Numbered from the stretch's first letter, positions 40,117 through 49,284 are shown. The stretch is 64,000 bases of DNA from Micromonosporaceae bacterium KJ-029 (GCA_005402585.1 BIFP01000068.1:186001-250000), one strand, 5' to 3'. Notes: a model not told the origin generated them from the letters alone. A program made the numbers and translations.

Positions 40117-41988
40117 TTGACCAGCTCCGCTGACCCCGGCATGTCCCTGTCCACCCGTGACGTGCCCACCATCCCGCAGCCGGCCGACACCGGCGGCTCC
40201 GACGACTCGGTCGACTTCGAAACGCTCGGACTTCCACGACCGTTGGTCCGCGCTCTCGCCCGGCAGGGCATCACCACTCCGTTCGAGATCCAGCGCGCAA
40301 CCGTCCCGGACGCGCTCGCCGGTCGGGACGTGCTGGGCCGTGGACAGACCGGCTCCGGCAAGACCCTTGCCTTCGGGCTGCCGCTGCTGGCCCGGGTCGC
40401 CGACGGCGGCCAGGCCCGGCCGCTGCGCCCGCGAGCCCTCGTTCTGGTGCCCACCCGGGAACTCGCCATGCAGGTCAACGACGCGCTGCTGCCGCTGGGC
40501 AAGGCCGTCGGCGTGTTCCTGAAGACCGCCGTCGGCGGCGTACCCTACGACCGCCAGATCGACGCCCTGCGGCGCGGTGTGGAGGTCGTGGTGGCGACCC
40601 CGGGCCGGCTCGCCGACCTGATCGCACGCGGCGTCTGCCACCTCGACGACGTCGAGATCACCGTGCTCGACGAGGCGGACCAGATGGCCGACATGGGCTT
40701 CCTGCCCGAGGTCACCGACCTGTTGGCGAAGACACCGGCGGACGCCCAGCGGCTGCTCTTCTCGGCCACCCTGGACGCCGACGTGGACGCCCTCGTCCAG
40801 CGGTTCATGACCGACCCGGTCACCCACTCCACGGCGCCGCCGACCGCGGCCGTGTCCACCATGGACCACCACCTGCTGCTCATCCCGCCGCGCGACAAGT
40901 TCCCGGTGACCGCGTCGATCGCGGCGCGCGCCGGCCGCACCATCGTCTTCGCCCGCACCCAGCTCGGCGTGGACCGGCTCGTGGCGCAGCTCGCGGCGGT
41001 CGGCGTACGCGCCGGTGGGCTGCACGGGGGCAAGACCCAGCGGATGCGCACCCGCACCCTGGCCGAGTTCCGTGAGGGGCGGACCAACGTACTGGTCGCC
41101 ACCGACGTGGCGGCCCGGGGCATCCACGTCGACGGGGTCACGCTGGTGCTGCACGTCGACCCGCCGAAGGACCCGAAGGACTACCTGCACCGCGCGGGCC
41201 GCACCGCCCGGGCCGGCGAGACGGGCGCGGTGGCAACCCTGGTGCTGCCGAAGCAGCGCCGCAGCACCCTCGCGATGCTGGAGAAGGCCGGCGTGGCACC
41301 GGCAGAGACCCGGGTGCGCGCCGGCGACCCCGCGCTGGTCGAGCTGACCGGGGCGCGGGAGCCGAGCGGGGTACCGGTGCGCGACGAGCCGGAGGAGCCC
41401 CGCCGATCCGGCCGGCCGGGCGGCGACCGCCGCTACGGCGACCGGCCGCGCGGCGAGCACCGGTTCGGGGACCGGCCCAGCGGAGAACGGCGCTACGGCG
41501 ACCGGCCCAGCCGCGAACACCGCTACGGCGACCGGCCCAGCGGAGAACACCGTTACGGCGACCGGCCCAGCGGAGAACGCCGCTACGGCGACCGGCCCAG
41601 CGGGGAGCGCCGCTTCGGGGACGAGGGCCGCGGCGACCGCCGGCACGGTGACCAGCCGCGCGGCGAGCGTCGCTACGGCGACCGGCCCGGCACCGATCAC
41701 CGCTTCGGGGACCGGTCCGGCGGAGAACGCCATTTCGGCGACCGGCCAAGCCGCGACCACCAGTTCGGGGACCGGCCCAGCGGAGAACGCCGCTACGGCG
41801 ACCGGCCCAGCGGGGAGCGCCGCTTCGGGGACGAGGGCCGCGGCGACCGCCGGCACGGTGACCAGCCGCGCGGCGAGCGCCGCTTCGGCGGTGACCGGGG
41901 CGTCCGGTCGGAGGGCCGGAGCCCGTACGACCGGCCGCGCGAGGATCGGCGCGCGGGGGGTGGGCGCCCGCGGGCGCGTACCTACTGA
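40117..41988 (+). CDS. DEAD-box RNA helicase with RGG-like repeat tail
   Basis: This 623-residue ATP-dependent RNA helicase has GQTGSGKTLAF (Walker A), VPTRELAMQ (Ia), DEADQMADMGF (II), FSATL (III) and HRAGRTARAGETG (VI). The core ends near residue 420. The tail is about 180 residues of the decapeptide DRPSGERRYG and variants, Arg/Gly-rich and likely RNA-binding. The start is TTG at 40117, with GAAAGG six bases upstream. A TACACT -10 at 39991-39996 gives a leader of about 110 bases. It may be a cold-response helicase. Confidence 0.9.
   Translation: MTSSADPGMSLSTRDVPTIPQPADTGGSDDSVDFETLGLPRPLVRALARQGITTPFEIQRATVPDALAGRDVLGRGQTGSGKTLAFGLPLLARVADGGQARPLRPRALVLVPTRELAMQVNDALLPLGKAVGVFLKTAVGGVPYDRQIDALRRGVEVVVATPGRLADLIARGVCHLDDVEITVLDEADQMADMGFLPEVTDLLAKTPADAQRLLFSATLDADVDALVQRFMTDPVTHSTAPPTAAVSTMDHHLLLIPPRDKFPVTASIAARAGRTIVFARTQLGVDRLVAQLAAVGVRAGGLHGGKTQRMRTRTLAEFREGRTNVLVATDVAARGIHVDGVTLVLHVDPPKDPKDYLHRAGRTARAGETGAVATLVLPKQRRSTLAMLEKAGVAPAETRVRAGDPALVELTGAREPSGVPVRDEPEEPRRSGRPGGDRRYGDRPRGEHRFGDRPSGERRYGDRPSREHRYGDRPSGEHRYGDRPSGERRYGDRPSGERRFGDEGRGDRRHGDQPRGERRYGDRPGTDHRFGDRSGGERHFGDRPSRDHQFGDRPSGERRYGDRPSGERRFGDEGRGDRRHGDQPRGERRFGGDRGVRSEGRSPYDRPREDRRAGGGRPRARTY
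41400..41890 (+). repeat. 30-bp repeats in the DEAD-box helicase tail
   Basis: About 16 copies of a 30-base unit encode DRPSGERRYG-type decapeptides. A 109-base block, 41561-41669, recurs exactly at 41771-41879, a shift of seven units. Confidence 0.85.
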
Positions 41989-42017
41989 CCGATCTGCCTT
42001 CCCACATCCGGTAGCGG

Positions 42018-42092
42018 AGATCGTGCTCGATCAGGGATCGAGTGGCCTCGTCGTGACTCCGACACCACTCGATCCAGGATCGAGCACGATCT
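42018..42092. repeat. 28-bp inverted repeat after the helicase
   Basis: Arms 42018-42045 and 42065-42092 match in 26 of 28 positions with a 19-base loop. Each arm contains GATCGAG twice. It lies 30 bases after the helicase stop and before a same-strand gene, so it may terminate transcription. Its length and GATC content are unusual. Confidence 0.65.
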
Positions 42093-42189
42093 ACGGCATC
42101 CCGGACCGAGCACGGCCTTGCAGCATCGCACCGGTGGCGGCGCGGCGCGGCCTTCGGCGCGTGTGCTGCCCGGCACCGGACGGGTGGCG

Positions 42190-42195
42190 TAACCT
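42190..42195 (+). promoter_or_regulatory. -10 box of leaderless promoter
   Basis: TAACCT ends seven bases before the ATG of the glycolipid-binding-domain gene. Confidence 0.45.
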
Positions 42196-42202
42196 CCGGC
42201 TC

Positions 42203-42832
42203 ATGCCGACCATGCCGAAGTCGCTGCTGTGGACCCGGACGGACACGGCCGGCGCCGAACACGCCCTCGTGGACGACCGCCACGGGCTGACGGCGCACGG
42301 CACTCAGCTGGCCGCCGACCCGATTCCCTACACCTGCCGCTACCAGTTGGCCACCGACCCGGAGTGGGTGAGTGTCCGCTTGGAGGTCGAGGTCGAGGGA
42401 GCCGGGTGGCGGCGCAGCGTACGGCTGGAGCGGGCGACGCGGCGGTGGCGGGTGACCGCCGCCGAGCAGGGCGACCTGGACGCTGCCCTGGCCGCGAGCG
42501 GGCATGCCCCGGCCGGCCTGCCCGGCGTCGAAGACCCGGACCGGCTGGCCGACGCCCTCGACGTGGACCTGGGCGGTTCGCCGCTGTTCAACACGCTGCC
42601 GCTGCGCCGGCTCGGCCTGCCCGCCGCACCCGCCGGCACCAGTCACCGGATCGACGTGGCGTGGGTGCTGCTGCCGAGCCTGACGGTGCTGCCCACCGAG
42701 CAGACCTACACCGGGCTGGGCCCGGACCGGTTCCGGTACGCCAGCGACGGCTTCAGCGCCGAGGTCGATGTGGACCCGGACGGCTACGTGGTGCGCTACC
42801 CCGGGTTGGCGGAGCGGTTCGCCCCCGGCTGA
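42203..42832 (+). CDS. Putative glycolipid-binding domain protein (PF06475-type)
   Basis: The 209-residue protein matches the family pattern through NTLPLRRLGLPA, DVAWVLLPSLTVLPTEQTYT and the end VDPDGYVVRYPGL. These proteins fold as a beta-barrel thought to bind glycolipid. The ATG at 42203 has TAACCT seven bases upstream, a leaderless -10 position. The physiological ligand is unknown. Confidence 0.82.
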   Translation: MPTMPKSLLWTRTDTAGAEHALVDDRHGLTAHGTQLAADPIPYTCRYQLATDPEWVSVRLEVEVEGAGWRRSVRLERATRRWRVTAAEQGDLDAALAASGHAPAGLPGVEDPDRLADALDVDLGGSPLFNTLPLRRLGLPAAPAGTSHRIDVAWVLLPSLTVLPTEQTYTGLGPDRFRYASDGFSAEVDVDPDGYVVRYPGLAERFAPG

Positions 42833-42881
42833 GTCGTGCCCTCGAAGCTGAGCCGAGCCCCCGAACCCGTGGCCGCCCGCG

Positions 42882-43973
42882 TCAGGTCGGCCACTCGCCA
42901 CCGATCAGGAAGCGCTCGACGGTGGCCAGGTACGGGGCCAGGTCGAGGCCCTGGGCGGCCACCCACTCGTCGGCGTAGTACGTGTCGGCGTAACGGTCGC
43001 CCGCGTCGCAGATCAGGGTGACCACCGAACCGGTCCGGCCGGCGGCCAGCATCTGGGCGATCAGCCCGAAGGCGCCCCACAGGTTGGTGCCGGTCGACCC
43101 GCCCACCCGCCGGCCCAGCACCGCCGAGCTGGCCCGCATGGCGGCCAGGGACGCGGCGTCCGGCACCTGCACCATCCGGTCCACCACCGAGGGCAGGAAC
43201 GACGCCTCGACGGTCGGCCGCCCGATCCCCTCGATCCGGGAGCCCCGGCCGGTGCGGACCGACCAGTCCGCGGCCTGCCAGGCGGGGTAGAACGCGGAGT
43301 TCTCCGGGTCGACCACGCAGAGCTTGGTGGGCAGCCGCCGGTAGCGGGCGTACCGACCGATGGTGGCGCTGGTGCCGCCGGTGCCCGCGCCGACCACGAT
43401 CCAGGCCGGTACGGGATGGCGCTCCAGCGCGAGCTGCGCGTAGATCGACTCGGCGATGTTGTTGTTGCCCCGCCAGTCGGTTGCCCGTTCCGCGTAGGTG
43501 AACTGGTCCATGAAGTGCCCGCCGGAGTCCTCGGCCAGCCAGCGCGCCTCGATGACCACCTTCGCCGGGTCCTGGACCAGGTGGCACCGGCCGTCCTGGA
43601 ACTCGATCTGGGCGATCTTCTCCGGCGACGTGGAGGCGGGCATCACCGCGATGAACGGCAGCCCCAGCATCCGGGCGAAGTACGCCTCGGAGACCGCCGT
43701 GGAGCCCGACGACGCCTCGACGATCGTGGTGTCCGGCCCGATCCAGCCGTTGCAGAGGCCGTACAGGAACAGCGAGCGGGCCAGCCGGTGCTTCAGCGAA
43801 CCGGTCGGGTGGACCGACTCGTCCTTGAGGTAAAGGTCGATCCCCCACTGCCGGGGCAGCGGGAAGGGCAGCAGGTGGGTGTCGGCCGAGCGGTTCGCGT
43901 CCGCCTCCACGGTCGCGATCGCCTCGGTCACCCACCGCCGGCTGGCCTCGTCACACCGGTCGAGATGAGTCAC
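42882..43973 (-). CDS. cds1: PLP-dependent L-cysteine desulfhydrase, Cds1-like
   Basis: This 363-residue type II PLP enzyme has the PLP lysine in HPTGSLKHRLARSLFLY near residue 53 and the substrate loop VEASSGSTAVSEAY. GAGTGGTSATIGRY binds the cofactor phosphate. It matches M. tuberculosis Rv3684 (Cds1) along most of its length as I recall it. Cds1 breaks cysteine to sulfide, pyruvate and ammonia. The GTG at 43973 is preceded at seven bases by TACGTT, a leaderless -10. An Lrp-type regulator lies 23 bases upstream. Confidence 0.85.
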   Translation of the reverse strand: MTHLDRCDEASRRWVTEAIATVEADANRSADTHLLPFPLPRQWGIDLYLKDESVHPTGSLKHRLARSLFLYGLCNGWIGPDTTIVEASSGSTAVSEAYFARMLGLPFIAVMPASTSPEKIAQIEFQDGRCHLVQDPAKVVIEARWLAEDSGGHFMDQFTYAERATDWRGNNNIAESIYAQLALERHPVPAWIVVGAGTGGTSATIGRYARYRRLPTKLCVVDPENSAFYPAWQAADWSVRTGRGSRIEGIGRPTVEASFLPSVVDRMVQVPDAASLAAMRASSAVLGRRVGGSTGTNLWGAFGLIAQMLAAGRTGSVVTLICDAGDRYADTYYADEWVAAQGLDLAPYLATVERFLIGGEWPT

Positions 43974-43980
43974 GTTCCGA

Positions 43981-43986
43981 AACGTA
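43981..43986 (-). promoter_or_regulatory. -10 box of leaderless cds1 promoter
   Basis: TACGTT on the minus strand ends seven bases before the cds1 GTG, in the 23-base gap after the Lrp gene. Confidence 0.45.
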
Positions 43987-43996
43987 GCAAGCGAAC

Positions 43997-44455
43997 TCAG
44001 GCGGAGGCCGGGCCCACCGGCTGTGGGCGGTTCTCCCACTTCGTGGACAGGGCGATGCTGGTACGGGTGGAGGCGACCCCGGGCGTCCGGTTCAGCCGTA
44101 CGATCAGCTGCTCCAGCTCGGCTATGGTGCCCACCCGGGCCTTGAGCAGGAAGGATTCGACGCCGGCCATGAAGTAGCAGGACTCGATCTCCGGGATGGC
44201 GCGGAACGCCTCCAGCACGTCGTCGGTGTCGGCGCCGGAGTCCTCCACGATGCCGATCAGTGCGGTCACGGCCAGCCCGACGGTCTCCGGCTCGACCTCC
44301 GCGCGGTACGCCCGGATGACCCCGCCGGATTCCAGCTTGCCGACCCGTTCGTGCACCGCCGGCGCGGAGAGGCCGACCTGGCGGGCCAGTTCGGCGTACG
44401 ACAGGCGGGCGTTGCCGCGGAGAAGGTCAACGAGGCTGAGGTCGATGGCGTCCAC
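43997..44455 (-). CDS. Lrp/AsnC-family regulator
   Basis: This 152-residue regulator has a helix-turn-helix (ARLSYAELARQVGLSAPAVHERVGKLE) and an RAM ligand-binding domain (ETVGLAVTALIGI, ESCYFMAGVESFLLKARV). The start is GTG at 44455. It directly precedes cds1 and probably senses an amino acid such as cysteine to control it. That link is inferred from position. Confidence 0.9.
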   Translation of the reverse strand: MDAIDLSLVDLLRGNARLSYAELARQVGLSAPAVHERVGKLESGGVIRAYRAEVEPETVGLAVTALIGIVEDSGADTDDVLEAFRAIPEIESCYFMAGVESFLLKARVGTIAELEQLIVRLNRTPGVASTRTSIALSTKWENRPQPVGPASA

Positions 44456-44724
44456 GGACTGTAGACCCTAGTCGCTGCCGCGTTACACCCGGACGCCGCC
44501 ATCCGTTGAATGTTGCGGAGGGTGACAGTTCGCATACCCAGGGTTCGAAGGGCGTGGCGCCGGTATCATTTACTAACTTCCCACTCAGTGCGTTTTTCGC
44601 GTTTGGCGGACAGGCCAGGTCGCTGGTGCTGTAATTGCCATACGTCCCTCATGACGGCTCTGGGCTCGCACCGGCCGGGGGCAGTGTGTTCAGCCGGGGG
44701 CTTCGTCGACGCGAGGAGGGGGCT

Positions 44725-44991
44725 GTGGACACTGGAGATCGCCTGCTGACACCGGGTGAAGTCGCCGCGCTGTTTCGGGTTGACCCGAAGACCGTGACGC
44801 GATGGGCAGCGGCGGGCCGGATAGGCAGTATCCGGACTCCAGGAGGGCATCGCCGGTTTCGGGAATCCGAGGTGCGGGCTCTGCTTGAGGGGGAGGGGAT
44901 GCTGGAAGAGGCGGACGAGATGGGCAGACCGCGCAACGTGGGCCCGACCACCTCGACCGGCCCCGGCCCGGCCAACGCCGGCATGTACTGA
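44725..44991 (+). CDS. bldC: BldC-type MerR-like developmental regulator
   Basis: This 88-residue protein contains LLTPGEVAALFRVDPKTV and IRTPGGHRRFRESEVRALLEG, matching the winged helix-turn-helix of Streptomyces BldC. BldC holds developmental genes in check during vegetative growth. A tail of about 20 residues beyond the usual 68 is rich in Gly, Pro and Thr. GTG at 44725 has GAGGAGGG upstream. The 44466-44724 leader is AT-rich near 44563-44585 and may contain the promoter. Confidence 0.9.
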   Translation: MDTGDRLLTPGEVAALFRVDPKTVTRWAAAGRIGSIRTPGGHRRFRESEVRALLEGEGMLEEADEMGRPRNVGPTTSTGPGPANAGMY

Positions 44992-45006
44992 ATGGTGCGG
45001 ATCGGG

Positions 45007-45037
45007 ACGCGGACCGGTCGTCAGGTCCGGTCCGCGT
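45007..45037. terminator. Bidirectional hairpin between bldC and ubiX-type gene
   Basis: ACGCGGACCGG (45007-45017) pairs perfectly with CCGGTCCGCGT (45027-45037). It overlaps the last codons of the convergent ubiX-type gene and ends bldC transcription. Confidence 0.6.
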
Positions 45038-45650
45038 TCAACCGTCCGGCCCAGCGCTTGGACAGGGTGTGTGGCACGCCGAGGGCGTCGAGCACCTTAC
45101 CCGCCACGAAGTCCACGAGCTGCGCCGCGGAGGCGTCGGCGCCCGCGCCGTAGAAGCCCGGACTGGCCGGCAGCACCACCGCGCCGGCATCGTGCAACGC
45201 GATCAGGTGTTCCAGGTGGCTGCGGGTCACCGGCGTTTCGCGGGGCACCACGACCACCCTTCGGCGCTCCTTGAGGTTGACCTCGGCCGCCCGCTGCAAC
45301 AGGTCCTTCGACAGGCCGATCGCGATACCGGCGCAGGCCGCCGTGCTGGCGGGTACCACCGCCATGCCGCGTACCGGATAGGAGCCGCTGCTCGGCCCGG
45401 CCGCCAGGTCACCGGCGGGCCAGTGCCGGACGTCCGCGCCGTCGAGGTCGCGGCCGAGCCAGGCCGCCAGGTCCTCGGCCCAGTGCGCGTCGCGGAACGG
45501 CCGTCCGGTCTCGTCGAGCAAGGTCAGCCGGGCAGCCCGGGAGACAACCAGGTCCACCGGCGCCCCGGCGTCGAGCAGCCCGCGTATGACCGCGGCCGCG
45601 TACGGCGTGCCGGACGCCCCGGACACCCCGACCACCCATGGTTCGCGCAT
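45021..45650 (-). CDS. ubiX: UbiX-type flavin prenyltransferase (late menaquinone pathway)
   Basis: The 209-residue protein has the flavoprotein start VVGVSGASGTPYAA and MAVVPASTAACAGIAIG. KERRRVVVVPRETP and the SPGFYGAG end are family motifs. UbiX makes prenylated FMN for the UbiD decarboxylase. It sits beside mqnP and the ubiD-type gene, so it serves the futalosine-route decarboxylation (also called mqnM, a name I recall without checking). Confidence 0.9.
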   Translation of the reverse strand: MREPWVVGVSGASGTPYAAAVIRGLLDAGAPVDLVVSRAARLTLLDETGRPFRDAHWAEDLAAWLGRDLDGADVRHWPAGDLAAGPSSGSYPVRGMAVVPASTAACAGIAIGLSKDLLQRAAEVNLKERRRVVVVPRETPVTRSHLEHLIALHDAGAVVLPASPGFYGAGADASAAQLVDFVAGKVLDALGVPHTLSKRWAGRLNADRT

Positions 45651-45778
45651 GCCCTCCAGCCTGCCTGGTCGTCACTGGTGCCGGTCGGGCACCCCCGGGG
45701 CGTACCGCCGACCGCCGGGCCTCCGCGCGTCGGCGGCGGCCGGACACGCCCTGACGCCGGGCCCGGACGCCGGCCCGC

Positions 45779-46696
45779 TCAGGGGCGCAGGCCGAGCCGG
45801 AACACCAGGTCGAGCAGGGCGAAGGCGAACAGCGCGATGCCGACGAAGCCGTTGGCCGTGAAGAACGCCCGGTTCACCCGGCTCAGGTCGGTCGGCGTGA
45901 CCACCAGGTGCTGGTAGCCGAAGGCGACCGCGGTCAGCGCCAGGCCGATCCACCAGAGCCAGCCGAAGCCGAGCAGCACGCCGAACCACAGGAACAGCCC
46001 GAAGGTCACCACGTGCGCGAGGGTGGAGGCGTGCAGCGCGAACCGCAGGCCGTACCGGGCCGGCACGCTGTGCACGCCGATCTTCCGGTCCACCTCGGCG
46101 TCCTGGCAGGCGTAGATCAGGTCGAAGCCACCGATCCACAGGCCGACTGCCGCGCCGAGCAGGAAGGCCGGCCCGGAGCCGGCGAACGTACCGGTCACCG
46201 CGAGCCAGGCGCCGACCGGGCCGACCGCCTGGGCGACCGCCAGGATGGCGTGCGGCCAGTTGGTGAACCGCTTGCCGTATGGGTAGACGACCAGTGGCAC
46301 CACAGCGAGCGGCGCGAGCGCCAGGCAGAGCGGGTTGAGCAGGGCGGCTGCGGCCAGGAAGACCAGCAGCGCCACGCCCGCGCCGGTCCAGGCCGTACGC
46401 AGGCTCACCGCCCCGGTCACCAGTTCCCGGTTGGCCGTACGCGGGTTCCGCGCGTCGATCCGGCGGTCCAGGATCCGGTTGGCGGCCATCGCGAACGTCC
46501 GCGCCCCGACCATCGCCACGGTGATCAGCAGCAGGTCGAGCCAGCGCACCCGCCCGCCGTTGACCTGCATCGCGGTCAACGCCGACAGGTACGCGAACGG
46601 CAGCGCGAACACCGAGTGCTCGATCGCCACGAGTTTGAGGAAGGACTTCACGCGTCCGGGGTGGGTGGACGGCTCCACGGTGGCAGCGGTCGCCAT
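45779..46696 (-). CDS. mqnP: UbiA-family prenyltransferase, menaquinone pathway
   Basis: This 305-residue membrane prenyltransferase has about eight helices. The first Asp-rich motif is visible as NRILDRRIDARNPRT and the second as DAEVDRKIGVHSVPARYG. It attaches the polyprenyl chain to the naphthoic acid precursor of menaquinone. The ATG overlaps the ubiD-type stop as ATGA. The gap to ubiX is about 130 bases. Confidence 0.9.
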   Translation of the reverse strand: MATAATVEPSTHPGRVKSFLKLVAIEHSVFALPFAYLSALTAMQVNGGRVRWLDLLLITVAMVGARTFAMAANRILDRRIDARNPRTANRELVTGAVSLRTAWTGAGVALLVFLAAAALLNPLCLALAPLAVVPLVVYPYGKRFTNWPHAILAVAQAVGPVGAWLAVTGTFAGSGPAFLLGAAVGLWIGGFDLIYACQDAEVDRKIGVHSVPARYGLRFALHASTLAHVVTFGLFLWFGVLLGFGWLWWIGLALTAVAFGYQHLVVTPTDLSRVNRAFFTANGFVGIALFAFALLDLVFRLGLRP

Positions 46697-48156
46697 CAGA
46701 TGCCGTACTCCTTCCAGCGCTTGTCGACCAGCGAGACGACCTCGGGTGACATGCTCATCTCCTCCGGCCAGCCACGGGTGTAGCCCTCGCTCGGCAGCTT
46801 GCGGGTGGCGTCGATGCCCGCCTTGCCGCCCCAGAACTGCTGGTACGACGAGTGGTCGAGGTGGTCCACCGGCCCCTCGGTGAGCAGCAGGTCGCGGGCG
46901 TAGTCGACGTTGCCGAACGCGCGGAAGGCCACCTCGCGGTAGTCGTGCACGTCGCAGTCCTCGTCCACGATCACGATCAGCTTGGTCAGCGACATCATGT
47001 GCGCGCCCCAGATGGCGTTCATCACCTTCTGCGCGTGCTTCGGGTACCGCTTGCGGATCGACACGATCGCGCAGTTGTGGAAGACCCCGGCGGCCGGCAG
47101 GTCGTAGTCGACGATGTCCGGAATGAGGAACCGCAGCAACGGCGCGAAGATCCGCTCGGTGGCCTTGCCGAGGCCGTGGTCCTCCTGCGGCGGCTTCGAG
47201 GTGACGATCGAGTGGTACACCGGGTCGCGCTGCATGGTCATCGCCTCGATGTGCAGCACCGGGAACGGCTCGACCGGGGTGTAGAAGCCGGTGTGGTCGC
47301 CGAACGGCCCCTCCGGCAGTCGCTCGCCCGGCTCCAGGTAGCCCTCCAGCACCACCTGGGCGTGCGCCGGCACCTGCAACGGCACGGTCAGGCAGTCGAC
47401 CATCTCCACCCGCTCGCCGCGCAGGAACCCGGCGAACAGGTACTCGTCGATGTCGGCGGGGAGCGGCGCGCTCGACGCGTAGCTGACGACCGGGTCGCAG
47501 CCGATGGCGATGGCGACCGGCAGCCGCTGGCCGAGCCGCTCGGCGACGGCGTGGTGCGCGGTCGAGTTCTTGTGGATCTGCCAGTGCATGCCGAGGGTGT
47601 TGTGGCTGTGCTGCTGGAGCCGGTACAGCCCGAGGTTCCGCTTGCCGGTCTCCGGATGCTTGGTGTGGGTCAGCCCGAAATTGTGGAAGATCCCGCCGTC
47701 GCCCGGCCACACCTGGAGCCCCGGCAGCCGGTTCAGGTCGACGTCGTCACCCCGGTAGACCACCTGCTGGCAGGGTGCGGTCTTGACCTTCTTGGGCGGC
47801 ATCGACTTGAGCTGCATCACCTTGCCGAGGCCGCCCATCATGCCGGAGAAGCCCACCGGCAGTTCCGGCTTGAGCATGTCGCCGATCCGGTTGCCGATCT
47901 CGTCCAGCGACTCGACGCCGAGCGCCATCGCGGTGCGCTTCTCGGTGCCGAAGAGGTTGATCGCCAGCGGCATCTCGCCCCGGGTGGGCCGCTCGAAGAG
48001 CAGCGCCGGGCCGTCGGCCCGGACCGTGCGGGTGACGACCTCGCTGATCTCCAGCGTCGGGTCGACCGGCACGCCGACGCGGCGCAGTTCGCCCTCGCGC
48101 TCCAGCGCCGCGAGGAAGTCCTTCAGATCGGTGTACGGGAACCCACGAGCCGCCAT
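46696..48156 (-). CDS. ubiD: UbiD-family decarboxylase (late menaquinone pathway)
   Basis: This 486-residue prFMN-dependent decarboxylase shows DLKDFLAALEREGELRRV at the start, LGLYRLQQHSHNTLGMHWQ and the active-site ERLPEGPFGDHTGFYTP. It decarboxylates the prenylated naphthoate in the futalosine route. With mqnP and the ubiX-type gene it forms a cluster. The leader upstream of the ATG at 48156 contains the 51-bp repeat. Confidence 0.93.
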   Translation of the reverse strand: MAARGFPYTDLKDFLAALEREGELRRVGVPVDPTLEISEVVTRTVRADGPALLFERPTRGEMPLAINLFGTEKRTAMALGVESLDEIGNRIGDMLKPELPVGFSGMMGGLGKVMQLKSMPPKKVKTAPCQQVVYRGDDVDLNRLPGLQVWPGDGGIFHNFGLTHTKHPETGKRNLGLYRLQQHSHNTLGMHWQIHKNSTAHHAVAERLGQRLPVAIAIGCDPVVSYASSAPLPADIDEYLFAGFLRGERVEMVDCLTVPLQVPAHAQVVLEGYLEPGERLPEGPFGDHTGFYTPVEPFPVLHIEAMTMQRDPVYHSIVTSKPPQEDHGLGKATERIFAPLLRFLIPDIVDYDLPAAGVFHNCAIVSIRKRYPKHAQKVMNAIWGAHMMSLTKLIVIVDEDCDVHDYREVAFRAFGNVDYARDLLLTEGPVDHLDHSSYQQFWGGKAGIDATRKLPSEGYTRGWPEEMSMSPEVVSLVDKRWKEYGI

Positions 48157-48189
48157 GCCAGCCAGTGTCCCCCACCAAGCTGAGGTGCA

Positions 48190-48240
48190 AGGAAGGGCCC
48201 CTTGTTAACGCCTCCGGTAGAGCAGGGGCCCCCTGTTAAC
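48190..48240 (-). repeat. 51-bp GGGCCC/GTTAAC repeat, copy 2
   Basis: An intergenic copy lies 34 bases upstream of the ubiD-type gene, in the divergent gap to the hydrolase. It contains two GGGCCC or GGGGCCCC palindromes each followed by GTTAAC. It matches the ccdA copy in 48 of 51 positions. Confidence 0.8.
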
Positions 48241-48311
48241 GCGCAGCCGACCCGGCATGGACGGGAGACGGCCGGGTAGTCGAGCGGCCCGAACGAGGGC
48301 GGAGGGCGACG

Positions 48312-49184
48312 ATGGGTGACGGACGGGTTCCGGCGGGGTTCGCCGAGCAGCGAGCGCAGGTCGACGACATCACCGTCAACTACGTCCGGGGCGGCAGCGG
48401 ACCCACGCTGGTGCTGCTGCACGGCTATCCGCAGACCTGGTACATGTGGCGCCACGTACTGCCGGAGCTGGGGCGGTCGTTCGAGGTGATCGCGCCGGAC
48501 CTACGGGGCTTCGGCGGCAGTGACGCCCCGGCCGACGGCTACGACAAGAAGACCCTCGCCGGTGACCTGCACGGGCTGCTCACCAGCCTGGGCCTGGACC
48601 GCGACCTCCATCTGGTCGGCCACGACCTCGGCACCATGGTCGCGTACGCGTACGCCGCCGCCCACCCGGACCGGGTGCGCCGGCTGGTACTCAGCGAGGC
48701 GCCGATCCCCGACGAGAGCATCTACACCCTCCCGGCGCTGACCACCGCCGGCCCGGCGGTGTGGAACTTCGGCTTCTTCAGCCTGACCAACGGCCTGCCG
48801 GAGCAGCTCGTCGCCGGCCGCGAGGTGCTCTGGGTCGACCGGTTCACCGACTCCCTGATGCTCCGCAAGGGCAGCCTCGACGCGGCCGACATCGAGGAGT
48901 ACGCCCGGCACCTCCGCGACGAGGCCCACCTACGGGCGAGCTTCGAGTGCTTCCGCGCGTTCGCGCAGGACGTCGCCGACAACGCCGGGTACCGGAGGTC
49001 GAAGCTGGCCATGCCGGTGCTCGCCATCGGCGCCCAGGCGAGCCTCGGCGGCCAGGTGGCCGAGCAGGTCCGCCGGTACGCCGACTCGGTGACCGGCGAG
49101 GTCGTCGAGGACAGCGGCCACTGGCTCTACGAGGAGCAACCGGCGGAACTCACCGCCCTGCTGCTGCCCTTCCTCCGGGGCTGA
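48312..49184 (+). CDS. Alpha/beta hydrolase, epoxide hydrolase-like
   Basis: This 290-residue hydrolase has the oxyanion motif HGYPQTWYMW and nucleophile Asp in VGHDLGTMVAY. The acid is probably in the region near residue 220, and the His is in EDSGHWLYEEQP. The Asp nucleophile fits epoxide hydrolases or haloacid/fluoroacetate dehalogenases rather than esterases. It stands alone, divergent from the ubiD-type gene. GAGGGCGACG precedes the ATG. Confidence 0.85.
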   Translation: MGDGRVPAGFAEQRAQVDDITVNYVRGGSGPTLVLLHGYPQTWYMWRHVLPELGRSFEVIAPDLRGFGGSDAPADGYDKKTLAGDLHGLLTSLGLDRDLHLVGHDLGTMVAYAYAAAHPDRVRRLVLSEAPIPDESIYTLPALTTAGPAVWNFGFFSLTNGLPEQLVAGREVLWVDRFTDSLMLRKGSLDAADIEEYARHLRDEAHLRASFECFRAFAQDVADNAGYRRSKLAMPVLAIGAQASLGGQVAEQVRRYADSVTGEVVEDSGHWLYEEQPAELTALLLPFLRG

Positions 49185-49284
49185 TGGACCCTTTACCGGT
49201 CAGATCTCCTCAAGCGAGGCGATGAGCGGCGGGATATCTCACCGGCTCTGGGCCGACGGCCACCGGGGCAGGCAGGCTGGAGGC

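Noticed and set aside
41400..41890. CRISPR-like 30-bp repeats
   Set aside because: They are contiguous codons of the helicase tail with no spacers.
44535..44560. tRNA-like GGTTCGAA sequence
   Set aside because: No acceptor or anticodon stem can be formed around it.
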